A stretch of DNA of 64,000 bases from Anthonomus grandis grandis (taxonomy: Eukaryota; Arthropoda; Insecta; Coleoptera; Curculionidae). The position numbers were made by a program, and so were the translations under genes. Every line of letters starts with the position of its first letter. The first letter of the stretch is position 1. Below are positions 46,201-48,354 of the stretch, in pieces. The notes under the pieces are model-generated. The model had not been told where the DNA came from. It made no database searches and was given only the letters and a program-made list of their open reading frames with translations. The stretch lies in NCBI RefSeq assembly GCF_022605725.1, contig NC_065547.1, forward strand, positions 23,353,167 through 23,417,166. Reading direction: 5' to 3'.

Positions 46201-47744
46201 AGCAAAACAGTACATAAAGTATGCGGATAATTATTAATGTATTTACATTTTCATGACAATATATATTTCTTTGTTAACAAAAACACCAGAATTAATTAAA
46301 TTTGTCAACGTAGATCTAAAGCGCAACACTTCATAATGTTTTCATATCTTGGACATTTTTTAAACGGAAATAGGTATGTACATCTTATTGTCTACCCTTT
46401 GGATTCACATTCGGAGCGTTAAACTTTATTAATGGCCTATAAGGATTATTCGAATTTTAATTTTGTAGAATTTTTAAAAGTCATTAAGAATTATATCTAA
46501 TATTGATAAAATGGTTTCACTTTTTAGTAATAATTGATCTACTTAACTGTCACGTGCCGTGGAAAACATCACTATTCACTAAAGCTCCCGCCCCTGGTTA
46601 ATCTTAAGTAATCACAAATAAAATGCTAATCCTCTAATTTCAGGAGTGATGGATTTTGGCAAGTGTTCTTGCCATTATCGTGTGGTCGGCAAGAACACTT
46701 GCCGAAATGCATCACTCCTGAAATTAGAGAATTAGCATTTTATTTGTGGAGAAAAGACTTCCTCTACTAACTTTTCAATATTATATTGACTCCACTTCAA
46801 AATTCACTTTTTCGTTAATACTTCTCTAAATGCAAATTCCAATCCAATCCTTGGAAATTGGCTGAAGTTATTCCTATTCCTAAGGTTCCTCCATCCAAGA
46901 TTCTTAAAATAATAATATCTGATCAAATAAAATGGATATTGACCAAAGGTGTTTAATACCGCCTACGCAGTCAGGTTTCCGATATGGACATGGCACTATC
47001 ACTGCTCTGTTGCATTATATGTGATGACATTTTTAGAGCTATTAGTTAAGGTCGTTCAATATCGTTGATACTTTTAGGCTATAGTAAAGCATATTTTAGA
47101 ACACTATTCTTTGGCGGAAGATTAAATATTTTGGCTTGAGTCATCATACTGTTCAACCTATTTACCAAGACCTAACAAGGAGGAGCCAAAGAGGTATTGG
47201 ACCAAATGTTTCTAATTATTTGCAAGAACCGCGTTCCTCAGAAGTCAATCCTGGGACTACTTCTATTTTCTTTTAATACATGCAGCTTTTATAGTTATTT
47301 AGAAAATGGTAATTTTCCTTAATATGCGGATGAGACTCAAATGTAAATCTAATTTTCTAACTTAAATGTAAATGACTCTGCGGCGTGAGTTAAATCTTTT
47401 AATCATTTCCGGAATATCCAAATTTCTTATTCTTAATAATTCTAAATTTGGCTACTGTTGTTTGGATCTCAGCTCTCTGATAATTTCGAAATTAAAATTG
47501 AAGACAATAAATTAAATATGTCTTATTTACTTCAAAATGCTGGCTTAAAATTATTACACATATACAAAGATATCCTTTACACCAATATTAAGTTAATTTT
47601 ATGAGATTCATTAGTTTTATCTACTTTTTATTATTATAATATACTGGTCTGCACTTGAATTTATGTTTTTTTTATTTTCAGATGTCTGAAGAAAACAAAG
47701 AGAATCAAAAAGATCTTTCGCCGCTTACGAGTTCCCCCACGTAA
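6598..47744 (+). CDS. Klp61F: kinesin-5 motor (Eg5/KIF11/Klp61F family), 8 exons, 5' partial
   Basis: A homotetrameric plus-end-directed mitotic motor that slides antiparallel spindle microtubules (role known for the family). Exons: 6598-6758, 6832-7184, 7530-7972, 14273-14848, 20905-21192, 35045-35482, 35564-35629, 47682-47744. They join without a frame break to 2388 nt (795 residues plus stop). Visible motor motifs: switch I 'NNCSSRSHTVF', switch II 'DLAGSE', 'NINKSLLTLGRVI', 'HVPYRDSKLTRILQDSLGG' and neck 'NTPMVNEK'. Then come a coiled-coil stalk rich in K/E/L/Q, a BimC box with its TP site (Thr codon at 35384) and a C-terminal 'NKENQ' tail. The N-terminal ~110-130 residues, including the P-loop, are missing and must lie upstream. 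Even adding them, the protein would be shorter than typical family members (about 1000-1070), so a stalk exon may be unrecognised in a large intron. All introns from 7973 on are phase 0. Confidence 0.95.
6832..7184 (+). CDS. Klp61F: kinesin-5 exon: switch I and switch II
   Basis: Begins C|ATG TTT AGC, giving 'NMFSDNKGSVCIQNLNEITV'. It carries 'KRQTAATLMNNCSSRSHTVF' (switch I, SSRSH) and 'GKINLVDLAGSENI.RSGA' (switch II, DLAGSE), then 'NINKSLLTLGRVIHIL'. Donor G|GTCAGT at 7185; the split codon is completed by CT at 7530 to Ala. The 73-bp intron before it is a typical short insect intron. Confidence 0.97.
7204..7303. repeat. (TA)n microsatellite in kinesin intron
   Basis: About 100 bp of nearly pure TA dinucleotide, starting 20 bp after the donor at 7185. 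Its length is likely polymorphic and may be mis-assembled. Confidence 0.95.
7530..7972 (+). CDS. Klp61F: kinesin-5 exon: motor end, neck and start of coiled coil
   Basis: Encodes 'AEKTNKHVPYRDSKLTRILQ', 'DSLGGHTKTCIIATISP' and 'EETLSTLEYACRARDIRN', the last motor helices and neck linker. 'EKVTKTQMIKDLTQEIEKLQ' begins the stalk heptads. Acceptor 'acatttcag' at 7521-7529; donor GTAAGT at 7973, phase 0. Confidence 0.97.
8464..8979 (+). repeat. left long terminal inverted repeat of compound mariner-like element
   Basis: Matches the reverse complement of 10378-10891 from the terminal CAAGGTGTC to about 'atatttctt', with scattered substitutions and small indels. It corresponds to the 3' non-coding end of the transposase unit. 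Confidence 0.85.
9010..10053 (-). pseudogene. mariner-like transposase (aspartate catalytic triad), frameshifted
   Basis: Would cut and paste the element through a DDD-type catalytic domain. From the ATG at 10053 the minus strand gives the N-terminal 'FIYGVANGNSRETARKYA' and 'LRFPNRR', then HTH segment 'RSTRRIGAALGIHYSTVHRV'. The catalytic domain has 'FWTDEATF', 'WFQMDGCPAHNG' and 'LPPRSPDLTPLDFYV'. I count 41 residues between the second Asp and the Asp of 'PLDF', suggesting a DD41D-like rather than classical DD34D group. Breaks: a lost base near 10033, a shift near 9920, a stop at 9647-9649, a shift at about 9625 and another near 9190, after which 'GHIKFIVY' and the C terminus continue to a stop near 9010. 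Not functional. Confidence 0.85.
10267..10390 (+). pseudogene. second transposase 5' end, internally deleted
   Basis: The + strand encodes 'EYRDMLFVYGFSNGN' and then, directly, 'REDRSTSTYRIGAQ'. These match the N terminus and HTH segment of the minus-strand transposase at 10053-9700 in inverted order on the chromosome, with the intervening ~70 codons and the whole catalytic domain absent. It keeps a base in the 'CGCGAT' codon pair that the minus-strand copy has lost, so it is a separate copy and not an assembly echo. Confidence 0.7.
10378..10891 (-). repeat. right long terminal inverted repeat of compound mariner-like element
   Basis: Partner of 8464-8979. Ends ...TAGACACCTTG followed by the TA duplication at 10892-10893. 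Confidence 0.85.
11125..11394 (-). pseudogene. non-LTR RT C-terminal fragment
   Basis: The minus strand is open for 89 codons and contains 'FQKSFSYVAVKLWNEILHEL', the conserved C-terminal 'SF...A.KLWN.LP..I' block of Jockey-like RTs. The upstream RT core is absent. Confidence 0.55.
11370..11880 (+). pseudogene. non-LTR RT fragment, opposite strand to neighbour
   Basis: The + strand reads 'INEYAQNHNLRVNASKSSII' (post-YADD block, normally 'HGL.LN..KS..I'), then 'LPVVTEAKNLRIFFDISYLH' and a 'KVKIHTCVFHLKYLL' block. The frame carries stops. It abuts the minus-strand C-terminal fragment at 11125-11394, so two insertions meet here tail to tail. Confidence 0.6.
12235..13065 (+). pseudogene. non-LTR RT C-terminal half with 3' UTR and (TAAA)n-like tail
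   Basis: Starts just after the YADD position: 'LYFTSSSWDSLRDKIDIGLS' and 'KVKTWLNSRKSLNLAKTIYV', the RT thumb block of Jockey/I-like elements. After a deletion at about 12450 the next frame gives 'DHDYPTRNNYNMLIVPFRRF' and 'KIYNLLPNSIRELKNYYQYI', the standard C-terminal block, ending at a stop near 12823. About 220 bp of 3' UTR then ends in an AAATAAATAAATAAAATAAA-like tail at 13045-13070. Confidence 0.75.
13680..14070 (+). pseudogene. decayed RT C-terminal fragment with poly-AATAAA tail
   Basis: The + strand shows a weak 'LKIDLPKYRSNICF' and 'VSVRLWNEIVKSI' pair, the C-terminal signature of Jockey-like RTs, with frame breaks. It is followed by an ATAAATAAATAATA tail at about 14058-14072. 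The sequence at 13290-13560 just upstream is unassigned. Confidence 0.45.
14273..14848 (+). CDS. Klp61F: kinesin-5 exon: central stalk
   Basis: 192 codons, phase 0 at both ends: acceptor AG at 14271-14272, first codon GTT; donor GTAAGT at 14849. Encodes mostly helical, polar coiled-coil sequence ('HQTKKIEKAKTLLKNFKMSL', 'LEATKKLSKNQDILQRKLES', 'GLETIDRLRKENESGKQLV'). In the family this stalk mediates the bipolar tetramer. Primary sequence is poorly conserved, so the call rests on frame continuity and splice sites. Confidence 0.9.
14849..15385. other. intron, no coding feature
   Basis: AT-rich intron. A short inverted repeat ATAGAAAGAT-n3-ATCTTTCTAT lies near 14966-14988. Nothing else recognisable before the Tc1 element. 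Confidence 0.4.
15388..16661. mobile_element. Tc1-family transposon, near full length
   Basis: A 1274-bp element with ~25-bp terminal inverted repeats CAGTATCGGACAAAATTAGA... and TA target duplications at 15386-15387 and 16662-16663. A second copy of the inner part of the repeat (GCGACAAAATTAGAGAGACT) occurs at about 15579-15600, giving a direct repeat at the left end. The transposase is on the minus strand. Low divergence suggests a fairly recent insertion into the kinesin-5 intron. Confidence 0.93.
15640..16638 (-). pseudogene. Tc1-type DD34E transposase, single frameshift near C terminus
   Basis: Cut-and-paste transposase. N-terminal paired-like HTHs ('KEKIIEAYNSGRSQKLIKKQ', then 'LSSTQILAEL..PGVSSRTVQRRL') precede a catalytic domain with 'VLFSDESKYNIFG', 'KYGGGNLMVWGCF', 'FQHDNDPKHTAKLVKEWF' and 'PPQSPDLNPIENLWE'. 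I count 34 residues between the last Asp and Glu (DD34E). The main open frame runs 16541-15717. Coding similarity continues upstream to about 16638, where no clear ATG remains. One base is missing near 15748, after which the other frame completes the family C terminus, ending at a stop (15640-15642). Otherwise close to intact. Confidence 0.92.
16664..17880. other. intron, no recognised coding feature
   Basis: AT-rich. The part at 17100-17300 is somewhat more GC-rich and has a small imperfect inverted repeat (ATAGAAAGAAA / TTTCTTTCTAT near 17248-17270), but no termini or coding similarity. Confidence 0.35.
17881..18350 (+). pseudogene. non-LTR retrotransposon APE-type endonuclease fragment
   Basis: The + strand gives 'LNELVFVGDFNVNLFNLNN' (the GDFN motif of APE-like endonucleases) followed, after a frameshift near 18055, by 'LLNPIFATKGLEIIQSGTV' and 'YHRISDHKLVFCELN' (catalytic SDH motif). 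These are the last two blocks of the endonuclease domain upstream of a Jockey-like RT. The remaining ORF is cut by the foldback repeat that begins near 18400, and RT sequence resumes at about 19190. Confidence 0.8.
18400..19187. mobile_element. non-autonomous foldback/mariner-type insertion splitting a LINE
   Basis: About 130 bp at 18405-18535 is the inverted complement of 19050-19180 (shared: 'AAATATTTTAAGAGC', 'AAACATGTGTCCTAAAATG', 'GCGCAAATTGCTTGAA'). The right end reads AACACCCTG followed by TA, as in mariner-type MITEs; the left edge is indistinct. No coding capacity. It lies between endonuclease and RT fragments of one + strand LINE, so it inserted after that LINE did. Confidence 0.65.
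19190..19440 (+). pseudogene. RT fragment, continuation of the LINE at 17881
   Basis: Shows a decayed 'ISILLPIIKKF' block (RT 'PISLLPV.SKI.E') and then 'LLEYSKAFDTLNQKLLFHKL', the RT motif A block with its Asp intact. Strand and domain order fit the endonuclease fragment at 17881-18350. It ends where a tRNA-like repeat begins near 19441. Confidence 0.65.
19441..19835 (-). repeat. putative tRNA-derived SINE
   Basis: The minus strand at 19832-19755 looks like a decayed tRNA: a GGTAGCGCAATAGTTTA A-box-like stretch and, about 45 nt on, AGCAGGTTCGAATCTCGC (B box GGTTCGAATC). The acceptor ends do not pair, so it is not a functional tRNA gene. The downstream body continues to about 19441 and contains a CTGATGATGC...GAGCGAAAC motif (19502-19530). 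Boundaries are uncertain and no target duplication was identified. Confidence 0.5.
19853..19912. repeat. perfect 21-bp inverted repeat, hairpin
   Basis: Arms 19853-19873 and 19892-19912 are exact reverse complements, separated by 18 nt. The hairpin starts about 20 bp beyond the tRNA-like head of the adjacent SINE candidate. Confidence 0.9.
19921..20904. other. intron, no coding feature
   Basis: AT-rich. 20173-20214 has facing CAGGGG / ACCCTG ends, resembling a decayed mariner MITE. Nothing else was recognised before the acceptor AG at 20903-20904. Confidence 0.35.
20905..21192 (+). CDS. Klp61F: kinesin-5 exon: stalk
   Basis: 96 codons, phase 0 at both ends: acceptor 'tgtttttag' to 20904, donor GTAAGA at 21193. 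Encodes 'LLMSMQKEMKIRLLNMRKKC' and 'CEMEEEQINCLDDALKFADV', strongly charged helical sequence consistent with the distal coiled coil. Assignment rests on splice sites, codon structure and frame continuity. Confidence 0.88.
21193..22147. other. intron, no confident feature
   Basis: AT-rich intron. A weakly open + strand stretch at 21399-21641 has no recognisable motif. It could be part of a LINE, but I cannot support that. Confidence 0.35.
22148..22235 (-). pseudogene. short RT fragment next to a GC-rich island
   Basis: The minus strand encodes 'DLYTNCANAFNKVNHELLLD', matching the RT block 'TDFSKAFDKVNHDLLL' but without the catalytic Asp context. The adjacent 22250-22345 is unusually GC-rich for this window (about 60%) and is unassigned. 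Confidence 0.5.
22430..22467. repeat. 13-bp perfect inverted repeat TGCGGGTTTTACA
   Basis: Arms 22430-22442 and 22455-22467 are exact reverse complements around a 12-nt loop; pairing extends imperfectly into flanking ATTCTA/TAGAAT. It lies between the RT fragment and a mariner-like element and may mark two abutting transposon ends. Confidence 0.85.
22640..23960 (-). pseudogene. mariner-like transposase, nearly complete but lacking third catalytic Asp
   Basis: The minus strand is open 23867-22902. The likely start is 'MAVYTPSERVQLIKWFYGDN' near 23735. The N-terminal half carries a cysteine pair ('CLQDCKKC') and HTH 'STRSVGEELGMSNKTFARIW'. The catalytic domain has 'ILFSDESSFPLHGKHN', 'LNVWAGILGDNVIGPFFIDG' and 'VYFQQDGCPAHNAARVKEFL'. 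The frame breaks near 22905. The second frame then continues 'FPNRLISGTGDIKWLPRSPD' straight into 'FYLWGYLKQ' and the family C terminus to about 22643. The usual 'LTPLD' between 'RSPD' and 'FYLWG' is missing (about 15 nt deleted), removing the third Asp. Upstream 5' UTR-like sequence extends to about 23960. Terminal repeats were not identified. Confidence 0.88.
23961..25160. other. intron, no recognisable feature
   Basis: AT-rich, with no coding similarity, long inverted repeat or tandem array seen. Confidence 0.4.
25160..26037 (+). pseudogene. R1/Jockey-type non-LTR element: RNase H and C terminus
   Basis: The + strand, in shifting frames, shows 'GNQAATKTLGQFETRLKAIQ' (RNase H block, normally 'SDSQAAIKAL'), then 'RRLLIGHAPCRKHPHRLGTV' and 'LCRGCEGEEETTLYI', the conserved zinc-binding C-terminal signature 'L..GH..LR.H...LG....C.C..EEET..HI'. 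A further frame gives 'SSGRIRNAQLGQILDFFKGN' to a stop at about 26037. The catalytic RNase H core between them is scrambled by indels. Noticeably more GC-rich than its surroundings, so probably younger than many LINEs here. Confidence 0.75.
26170..26330 (-). pseudogene. Jockey-like RT fragment
   Basis: The minus strand encodes 'YSVDHKLILNSKKSQFLLFG', the RT block following YADD ('HGL.LN..KS...LFG'). Nothing else of this element is evident. Confidence 0.55.
26331..27365. other. intron; GC-richer segment without identified genes
   Basis: 26331-26860 is GC-richer than its neighbours but shows no recognisable protein or terminal repeats. It may be UTR of a retroelement. 26860-27365 is ordinary AT-rich sequence. 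Confidence 0.3.
27366..27478. repeat. (TA)n-rich microsatellite
   Basis: Interrupted TA repeats immediately left of the MITE at 27479. Mariner-type elements insert at TA, which explains the association. Confidence 0.9.
27479..27654. mobile_element. 176-bp mariner-type MITE
   Basis: Ends CAGGGTGT... and ...ACACCCTG, flanked by TA on both sides (27477-27478, 27655-27656). No coding capacity. Sits in a TA microsatellite inside the 13.9-kb kinesin intron. Confidence 0.8.
27657..28314. other. intron, no recognisable feature
   Basis: AT-rich, low-complexity sequence. No coding or structural signal supported. Confidence 0.4.
28318..29160 (-). pseudogene. errantivirus-like envelope gene remnant, C-terminal part
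   Basis: On the minus strand two open stretches, 28953-28732 and 28545-28318, resemble the later part of the envelope glycoprotein of Gypsy-type endogenous retroviruses of insects. There are several cysteines, an IPxGC-like segment, a hydrophobic segment of about 20 residues fitting a transmembrane anchor (about 28455-28395), and a short basic tail with a stop at 28318. Stops and shifts between the two stretches (about 28600-28730) break the gene. No gag or pol of the same element is adjacent. The family call comes from domain layout and is moderate. Confidence 0.55.
29240..30010 (-). pseudogene. insertion with RT-like fragment inside env
   Basis: Minus-strand codons at 29894-29601 include 'LQIGRNNGYPINVIKKLYNK', a motif ('NGYP...I') seen in the linker region of Penelope-like and some other RTs; the rest is uninformative. 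A TGATGATG...CCGAAA motif lies at 29265-29291. It separates two env pieces and so probably inserted into env. Class uncertain. Confidence 0.35.
30040..30760 (-). pseudogene. errantivirus-like envelope gene remnant, middle part
   Basis: Minus-strand open stretches at 30429-30217 and 30750-30484, with further env-like sequence to about 30040, resemble the central ectodomain of insect errantivirus Env (helical, then cysteine/histidine-containing segments). Stops and a frame change near 30440-30484 interrupt it. The part above about 30560 includes a short segment repeated in inverted orientation near 32490, so the locus is rearranged. Confidence 0.45.
31040..32157 (+). pseudogene. THAP-domain protein, P-element-transposase-like, broken
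   Basis: From the ATG at 31077 the + strand is open to 31406 and encodes most of a THAP zinc finger: 'ISVFGFPKDEQLKIKLLKAI', 'NWAPTQYSVVCAKHF' (the CxxH pair) and 'SAVPQIFPNL' (AVPxxF box). The first two zinc-binding Cys of the C2CH module are not in this ORF and would need an upstream exon. Downstream frames carry 'LHVKVFLKNNELSQNDLKWI' and then, after stops, 'AYELLRDYFNLPTRRYLQYL', a block like 'S..AYE.LR....LPS..TL' of P-element/THAP9 transposases. Stops near 31404, 31662 and 31944 show it is dead. It separates two env-like pieces of opposite strand. Fusion to a transposase is inferred from that block. Confidence 0.7.
32390..32960 (-). pseudogene. errantivirus-like envelope gene remnant, N-terminal part
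   Basis: Read on the minus strand the segment has env-like cysteine-rich coding sequence in two frames with stops between. It likely belongs to the same family as the pieces at 28318-30760 but is separated from them by the THAP-domain fragment. Weak evidence; the gene cannot be functional. Confidence 0.4.
32961..34980. other. intron; LINE tail and one hairpin, otherwise nothing
   Basis: 33635-33670 holds an (AAT)n run reading as the 3' tail of a minus-strand non-LTR element (AATAAAGTCCCC on +). A perfect hairpin occurs at 34374-34405. No coding similarity was recognised. Confidence 0.4.
34374..34405. repeat. perfect 12-bp inverted repeat CTGGCTATCGAA
   Basis: Arms 34374-34385 and 34394-34405 are exact complements around an 8-nt loop. 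No flanking transposon ends recognised. Confidence 0.85.
35045..35482 (+). CDS. Klp61F: kinesin-5 exon: distal stalk and BimC box
   Basis: 146 codons, phase 0 both ends (acceptor 'tgtcttttcag', donor GTAGGT at 35483). The first ~110 codons are coiled-coil-like ('IKETNIQLTQCLNKTTTELN'). Then comes the BimC box: 'SGDTPKQNQLNFPKRIG' aligned with 'TGTTP.....YP..L' of kinesin-5 tails, followed by 'LIKRFREECLE'. The Thr of TP (codon 35384-35386) corresponds to the CDK1 site that targets the family to spindles. This motif distinguishes kinesin-5 from other kinesins. Confidence 0.93.
35564..35629 (+). CDS. Klp61F: kinesin-5 exon: short tail exon (22 codons)
   Basis: Acceptor 'tcttttag' at 35556-35563, donor GTAAGT at 35630, phase 0. 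Encodes 'DYGNESFQLNDSTVMDSVQS' and 'LD', acidic/polar tail. The 81-bp intron before it and consensus sites make the exon convincing despite its size. Confidence 0.85.
35630..36079. other. intron with a mariner-like terminus
   Basis: ACAGGGTGACACACATAAGA at about 35678 looks like the outer end of a mariner-type element, but no matching inverted end was found in the window. The rest is AT-rich and unassigned. Confidence 0.35.
36255..36297 (+). repeat. ~40-bp direct repeat, copy 1
   Basis: GAATTGAAGACCTTGGGG... followed by AACAAGGAT.TAAGCCACA; the near-identical copy 2 is at 38220-38262 in the same orientation. The two flank the transposase-like gene. Confidence 0.85.
36490..38230 (-). pseudogene. 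unclassified transposase-like gene ('DTCKTCD', 'FDLQQ', 'GH..LPSDRDF')
   Basis: Minus strand. The likely start, MKRNSGFFYSSNEESF, is at 38214 and opens a Ser/Asp/Glu-rich acidic segment ending at a good donor (GTAAGTTCAA) near 38083. An acceptor near 37943 ('cttgttttag') resumes 'ETNGGMARVKTVSKI'. Then, across shifts, come 'CTCKNGCRQLLERKENFI', 'KKRTYKKKCKKEVSSRKFNI', the zinc-knuckle-like 'FKLPKSDTCKTCDRYMVELL', 'CVILFDLQQALPVPNLTVGP' and 'GYMYMWSENTAKRGSDALQ', and finally 'EHRYLIVGHTQLPSDRDFAI' with 'IEKYKRHYMKC' to a stop at about 36490. Order and motifs match a widespread family of uncharacterised animal proteins that I take to be a DDE-type transposase, with FDLQQ as a possible first catalytic Asp (inference). 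I cannot name the superfamily. Stops near 37000, 36915 and 36687 and shifts make this copy defective. Confidence 0.6.
38220..38262 (+). repeat. ~40-bp direct repeat, copy 2
   Basis: Matches 36255-36297 with three or four differences. It lies in the 5' UTR, just upstream of the presumed start codon of the minus-strand gene. Confidence 0.85.
38464..39948 (+). mobile_element. mariner-like element with ~320-bp terminal inverted repeats
   Basis: 38464-38790 is the inverted complement of 39675-39948 (ends GGGTGATTTATAAAAAA / TTTTTTATAAATCACCC; shared 'GGTATCTTGGCTATCAACTT', 'CCCTTTAAAATGATGTA'). TA lies at 38462-38463 and 39949-39950. The terminal CA of the left end is missing. Contains a decayed + strand transposase C terminus. 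It ends one or two bases before the right arm of the outer element. Confidence 0.8.
38985..39340 (+). pseudogene. mariner-like transposase C-terminal remnant
   Basis: Encodes 'NGINWPARSPDITPI' (catalytic 'WPARSPDLTPLDF' with the last Asp lost). Then, in other frames, a decayed 'GFIKNQVYQT' block and 'NLEDLSLKIREACNK' follow, as in mariner-like C termini. The first two catalytic motifs are gone. Confidence 0.65.
40202..41090 (+). pseudogene. mariner-like transposase, heavily decayed
   Basis: On the + strand, blocks follow in family order across frames: 'FNGNADQASKLYLNR' (N-terminal 'NGNA..A..LY..RFP'), 'HSDDAERRLEFCNRFINM' (before motif D1), 'RHNMRLWSQ', 'LEDRPAAHNIRI' (from 'QQDGAPAHNARI') and 'RWPPRSPDVQ' (from 'RWPPRSPDLTPLDF'). 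All catalytic Asp boxes are damaged. It lies immediately outside the right end of the element at 36080-40095. Terminal repeats were not seen. Confidence 0.6.
41100..41390. other. intron, no feature
   Basis: AT-rich sequence with nothing recognisable. Confidence 0.4.
41395..42030 (+). pseudogene. RTE-clade non-LTR RT remnant
   Basis: The + strand gives 'IALIFFDFKNAFDTVVLTAI' (motif A with Asp), then across shifts 'TFYSQ' and 'ERGIRKDDTMSPKLF' (RTE 'RGVRQGD.ISPKLF'), 'HGTKKEILIDGERLNYVRFA', then 'NDIVLLSNN' (motif C FADDIVL with the first Asp changed to Asn) and 'MLXELSSIVQEIGWEIGTNM'. The 'DGE.L..LRFADD' wording is typical of the RTE clade and distinguishes it from the Jockey-like elements elsewhere. 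Confidence 0.75.
42035..42723 (+). pseudogene. Tc1-family transposon, right half
   Basis: Codons on the + strand follow the Tc1 catalytic domain: 'VKHSGGNLMMF' (normally 'VKHGGG..MVWGCFS'), 'RIDGPVYAQRC', 'LVLKNWFSKEKNRVLDWPFQ', 'SPDLSTIDNLL' (from 'SPDLNPIENLWE', with the Glu changed to Asp). The right end, ...CTTTGTTGACCACTG, is followed by TA at 42724-42725. The left half and left repeat are absent; it is joined directly to the RTE remnant. Confidence 0.75.
42900..43265 (+). pseudogene. non-LTR RT C-terminal fragment
   Basis: Shows 'LNHFNFLERRCKLSRLVMEK' and 'ISPSGIF', matching the 'SL..RR...DL.FL.KI..G' block at the C terminus of Jockey-like RTs. No core motifs. Confidence 0.5.
43266..44100. 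other. intron, no recognisable feature
   Basis: AT-rich, with a GC-richer patch at 43330-43450. No coding similarity recognised. Confidence 0.35.
44104..44760 (-). pseudogene. RTE-clade non-LTR RT, C-terminal half
   Basis: On the minus strand: 'DAGLIDYEKAFDHIQYQTNF' (RTE 'FVDYEKAFD.V'), 'FNLYCKKIFNEA', then the C-terminal domain 'EIWMYKRMLRIPRIAHITNV' and 'TIIKKLVGHVMRIKD' (RTE 'W..RR.L.I.W...VTN.EVL...IK.RKL.Y.GH.MR'). The core between is deleted. Opposite strand to the RTE remnant at 41395. Confidence 0.75.
44980..45785 (-). pseudogene. Gypsy-type LTR retrotransposon gag remnant
   Basis: The minus strand begins with a charged helical segment ('MEAEKIMELLLKKFDERDKK', rich in K/E/R/Q). It is followed, after stops, by 'KPPEFDGKEA' and 'ETFWDQFKAAA', the start of the capsid region of many insect Ty3/Gypsy gag proteins. 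Later capsid blocks are blurred. An LTR-like repeat at 45797-46235 lies directly upstream on the same strand, giving the order 5' LTR - gag. No pol is present in the window. Confidence 0.65.
45797..46235 (-). repeat. LTR-like repeat upstream of gag
   Basis: About 430 bp matching 48355-48793 in the same orientation at an estimated 80% identity (shared: GACAGTCAAAGCAAGCAAGTAT, here split as 'GACAGTCAAAGC' and 'AAGCAAGTAT', and 'TTTAGAATTTTGTACATTG'). On the minus strand it ends in AATAAAAG, a plausible polyadenylation region, right before the gag leader. Confidence 0.7.
46613..46748. mobile_element. hairpin MITE with ~60-bp nearly perfect arms
   Basis: 46613-46673 and 46688-46748 are complements except for about five positions ('CACAAATAAAATGCTAAT', 'CTCTAATTTCAGGAGTGATG', 'GGCAAGTGTTCTTGCC'). 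The loop is about 14 nt. The inner 16 bp GGCAAGTGTTCTTGCC is itself palindromic. No coding capacity. Confidence 0.85.
46780..47590 (+). pseudogene. Jockey-like RT remnant
   Basis: On the + strand, in broken frames: a 'KWAEVIPIP'-like block, 'TQSGFRYGHGTITALLHYM' (RT 'QSGFR.GHST..AL'), a decayed 'RVPQKSILGLLLF' (GVPQGS.LGPLLF) and 'YADETQM' (YADD box with second Asp changed to Glu). It lies just upstream of the last kinesin exon. Confidence 0.65.
47682..47744 (+). CDS. Klp61F: kinesin-5 terminal exon with stop
   Basis: Acceptor 'ttttattttcag' to 47681; encodes MSEENKENQKDLSPLTSSPT then TAA at 47742-47744. The 'NKENQ' motif resembles the 'DKEN' stretch near the end of vertebrate Eg5. The exon is phase 0, in frame with 35564-35629, though its ATG could tempt a gene finder to call a separate start. 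No canonical AATAAA was seen in the next 150 bp; ATAAAG (about 47829) and GATAAAT (about 47840) are candidates. Confidence 0.85.
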   Translation: MSEENKENQKDLSPLTSSPT

Positions 47745-48354
47745 TATTCCGTTTGTCAGGATATTTGTATGTTTTAGTATGTGTAAATATAGGACCTAAC
47801 TATAATTTAAATAATGTATTTGTTTAACATAAAGTATTGTGATAAATAATCTTGCAAATGAGAAGGTTTTTAATTATCTTTGTGCTTAGCTAATATTTCT
47901 GAAATAGATTCAATTTTATATTTACATCACAATGTACAAATTATTGAAAATTTTTTATTTAGAAATCCTAAAGAAAGTAAAACATATTAGGTTTGTTATA
48001 TAATTTCAAAATAGTTAAAAATTACTCAACCTCTTGGAAATAATTTTTGAGATTAGTCTTAAATTTAAACACCACAGCAAAGCATTTTTTTTGAGGGATA
48101 TTAAAATGCAGTTTTGAGGCATCTGACTGCTTCCAGTCAGATAGTTTTTTTCTCTTAACGTCCGGGTTTTTAGCACCTTAACACATTTTCATTGTATACT
48201 AGTGTTACTGTTAAACGTCAATAACGCTGTCAACTTGAATAAAGTTTTTTTTATCGGATTTTTATTTAAAATTTTTGAGGTACCCTACAAATAATATTTT
48301 AACGAAATTCAGGAACACACTTCTTCTGGACCACACTTAATTCAGAAATACTCT

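Noticed and set aside
47682..47744. A separate small gene starting at ATG 47682 (20 codons)
   Set aside because: A strong acceptor precedes it, the phase matches the exon at 35564-35629, and the NKENQ-like tail fits kinesin-5, so it is the terminal exon.
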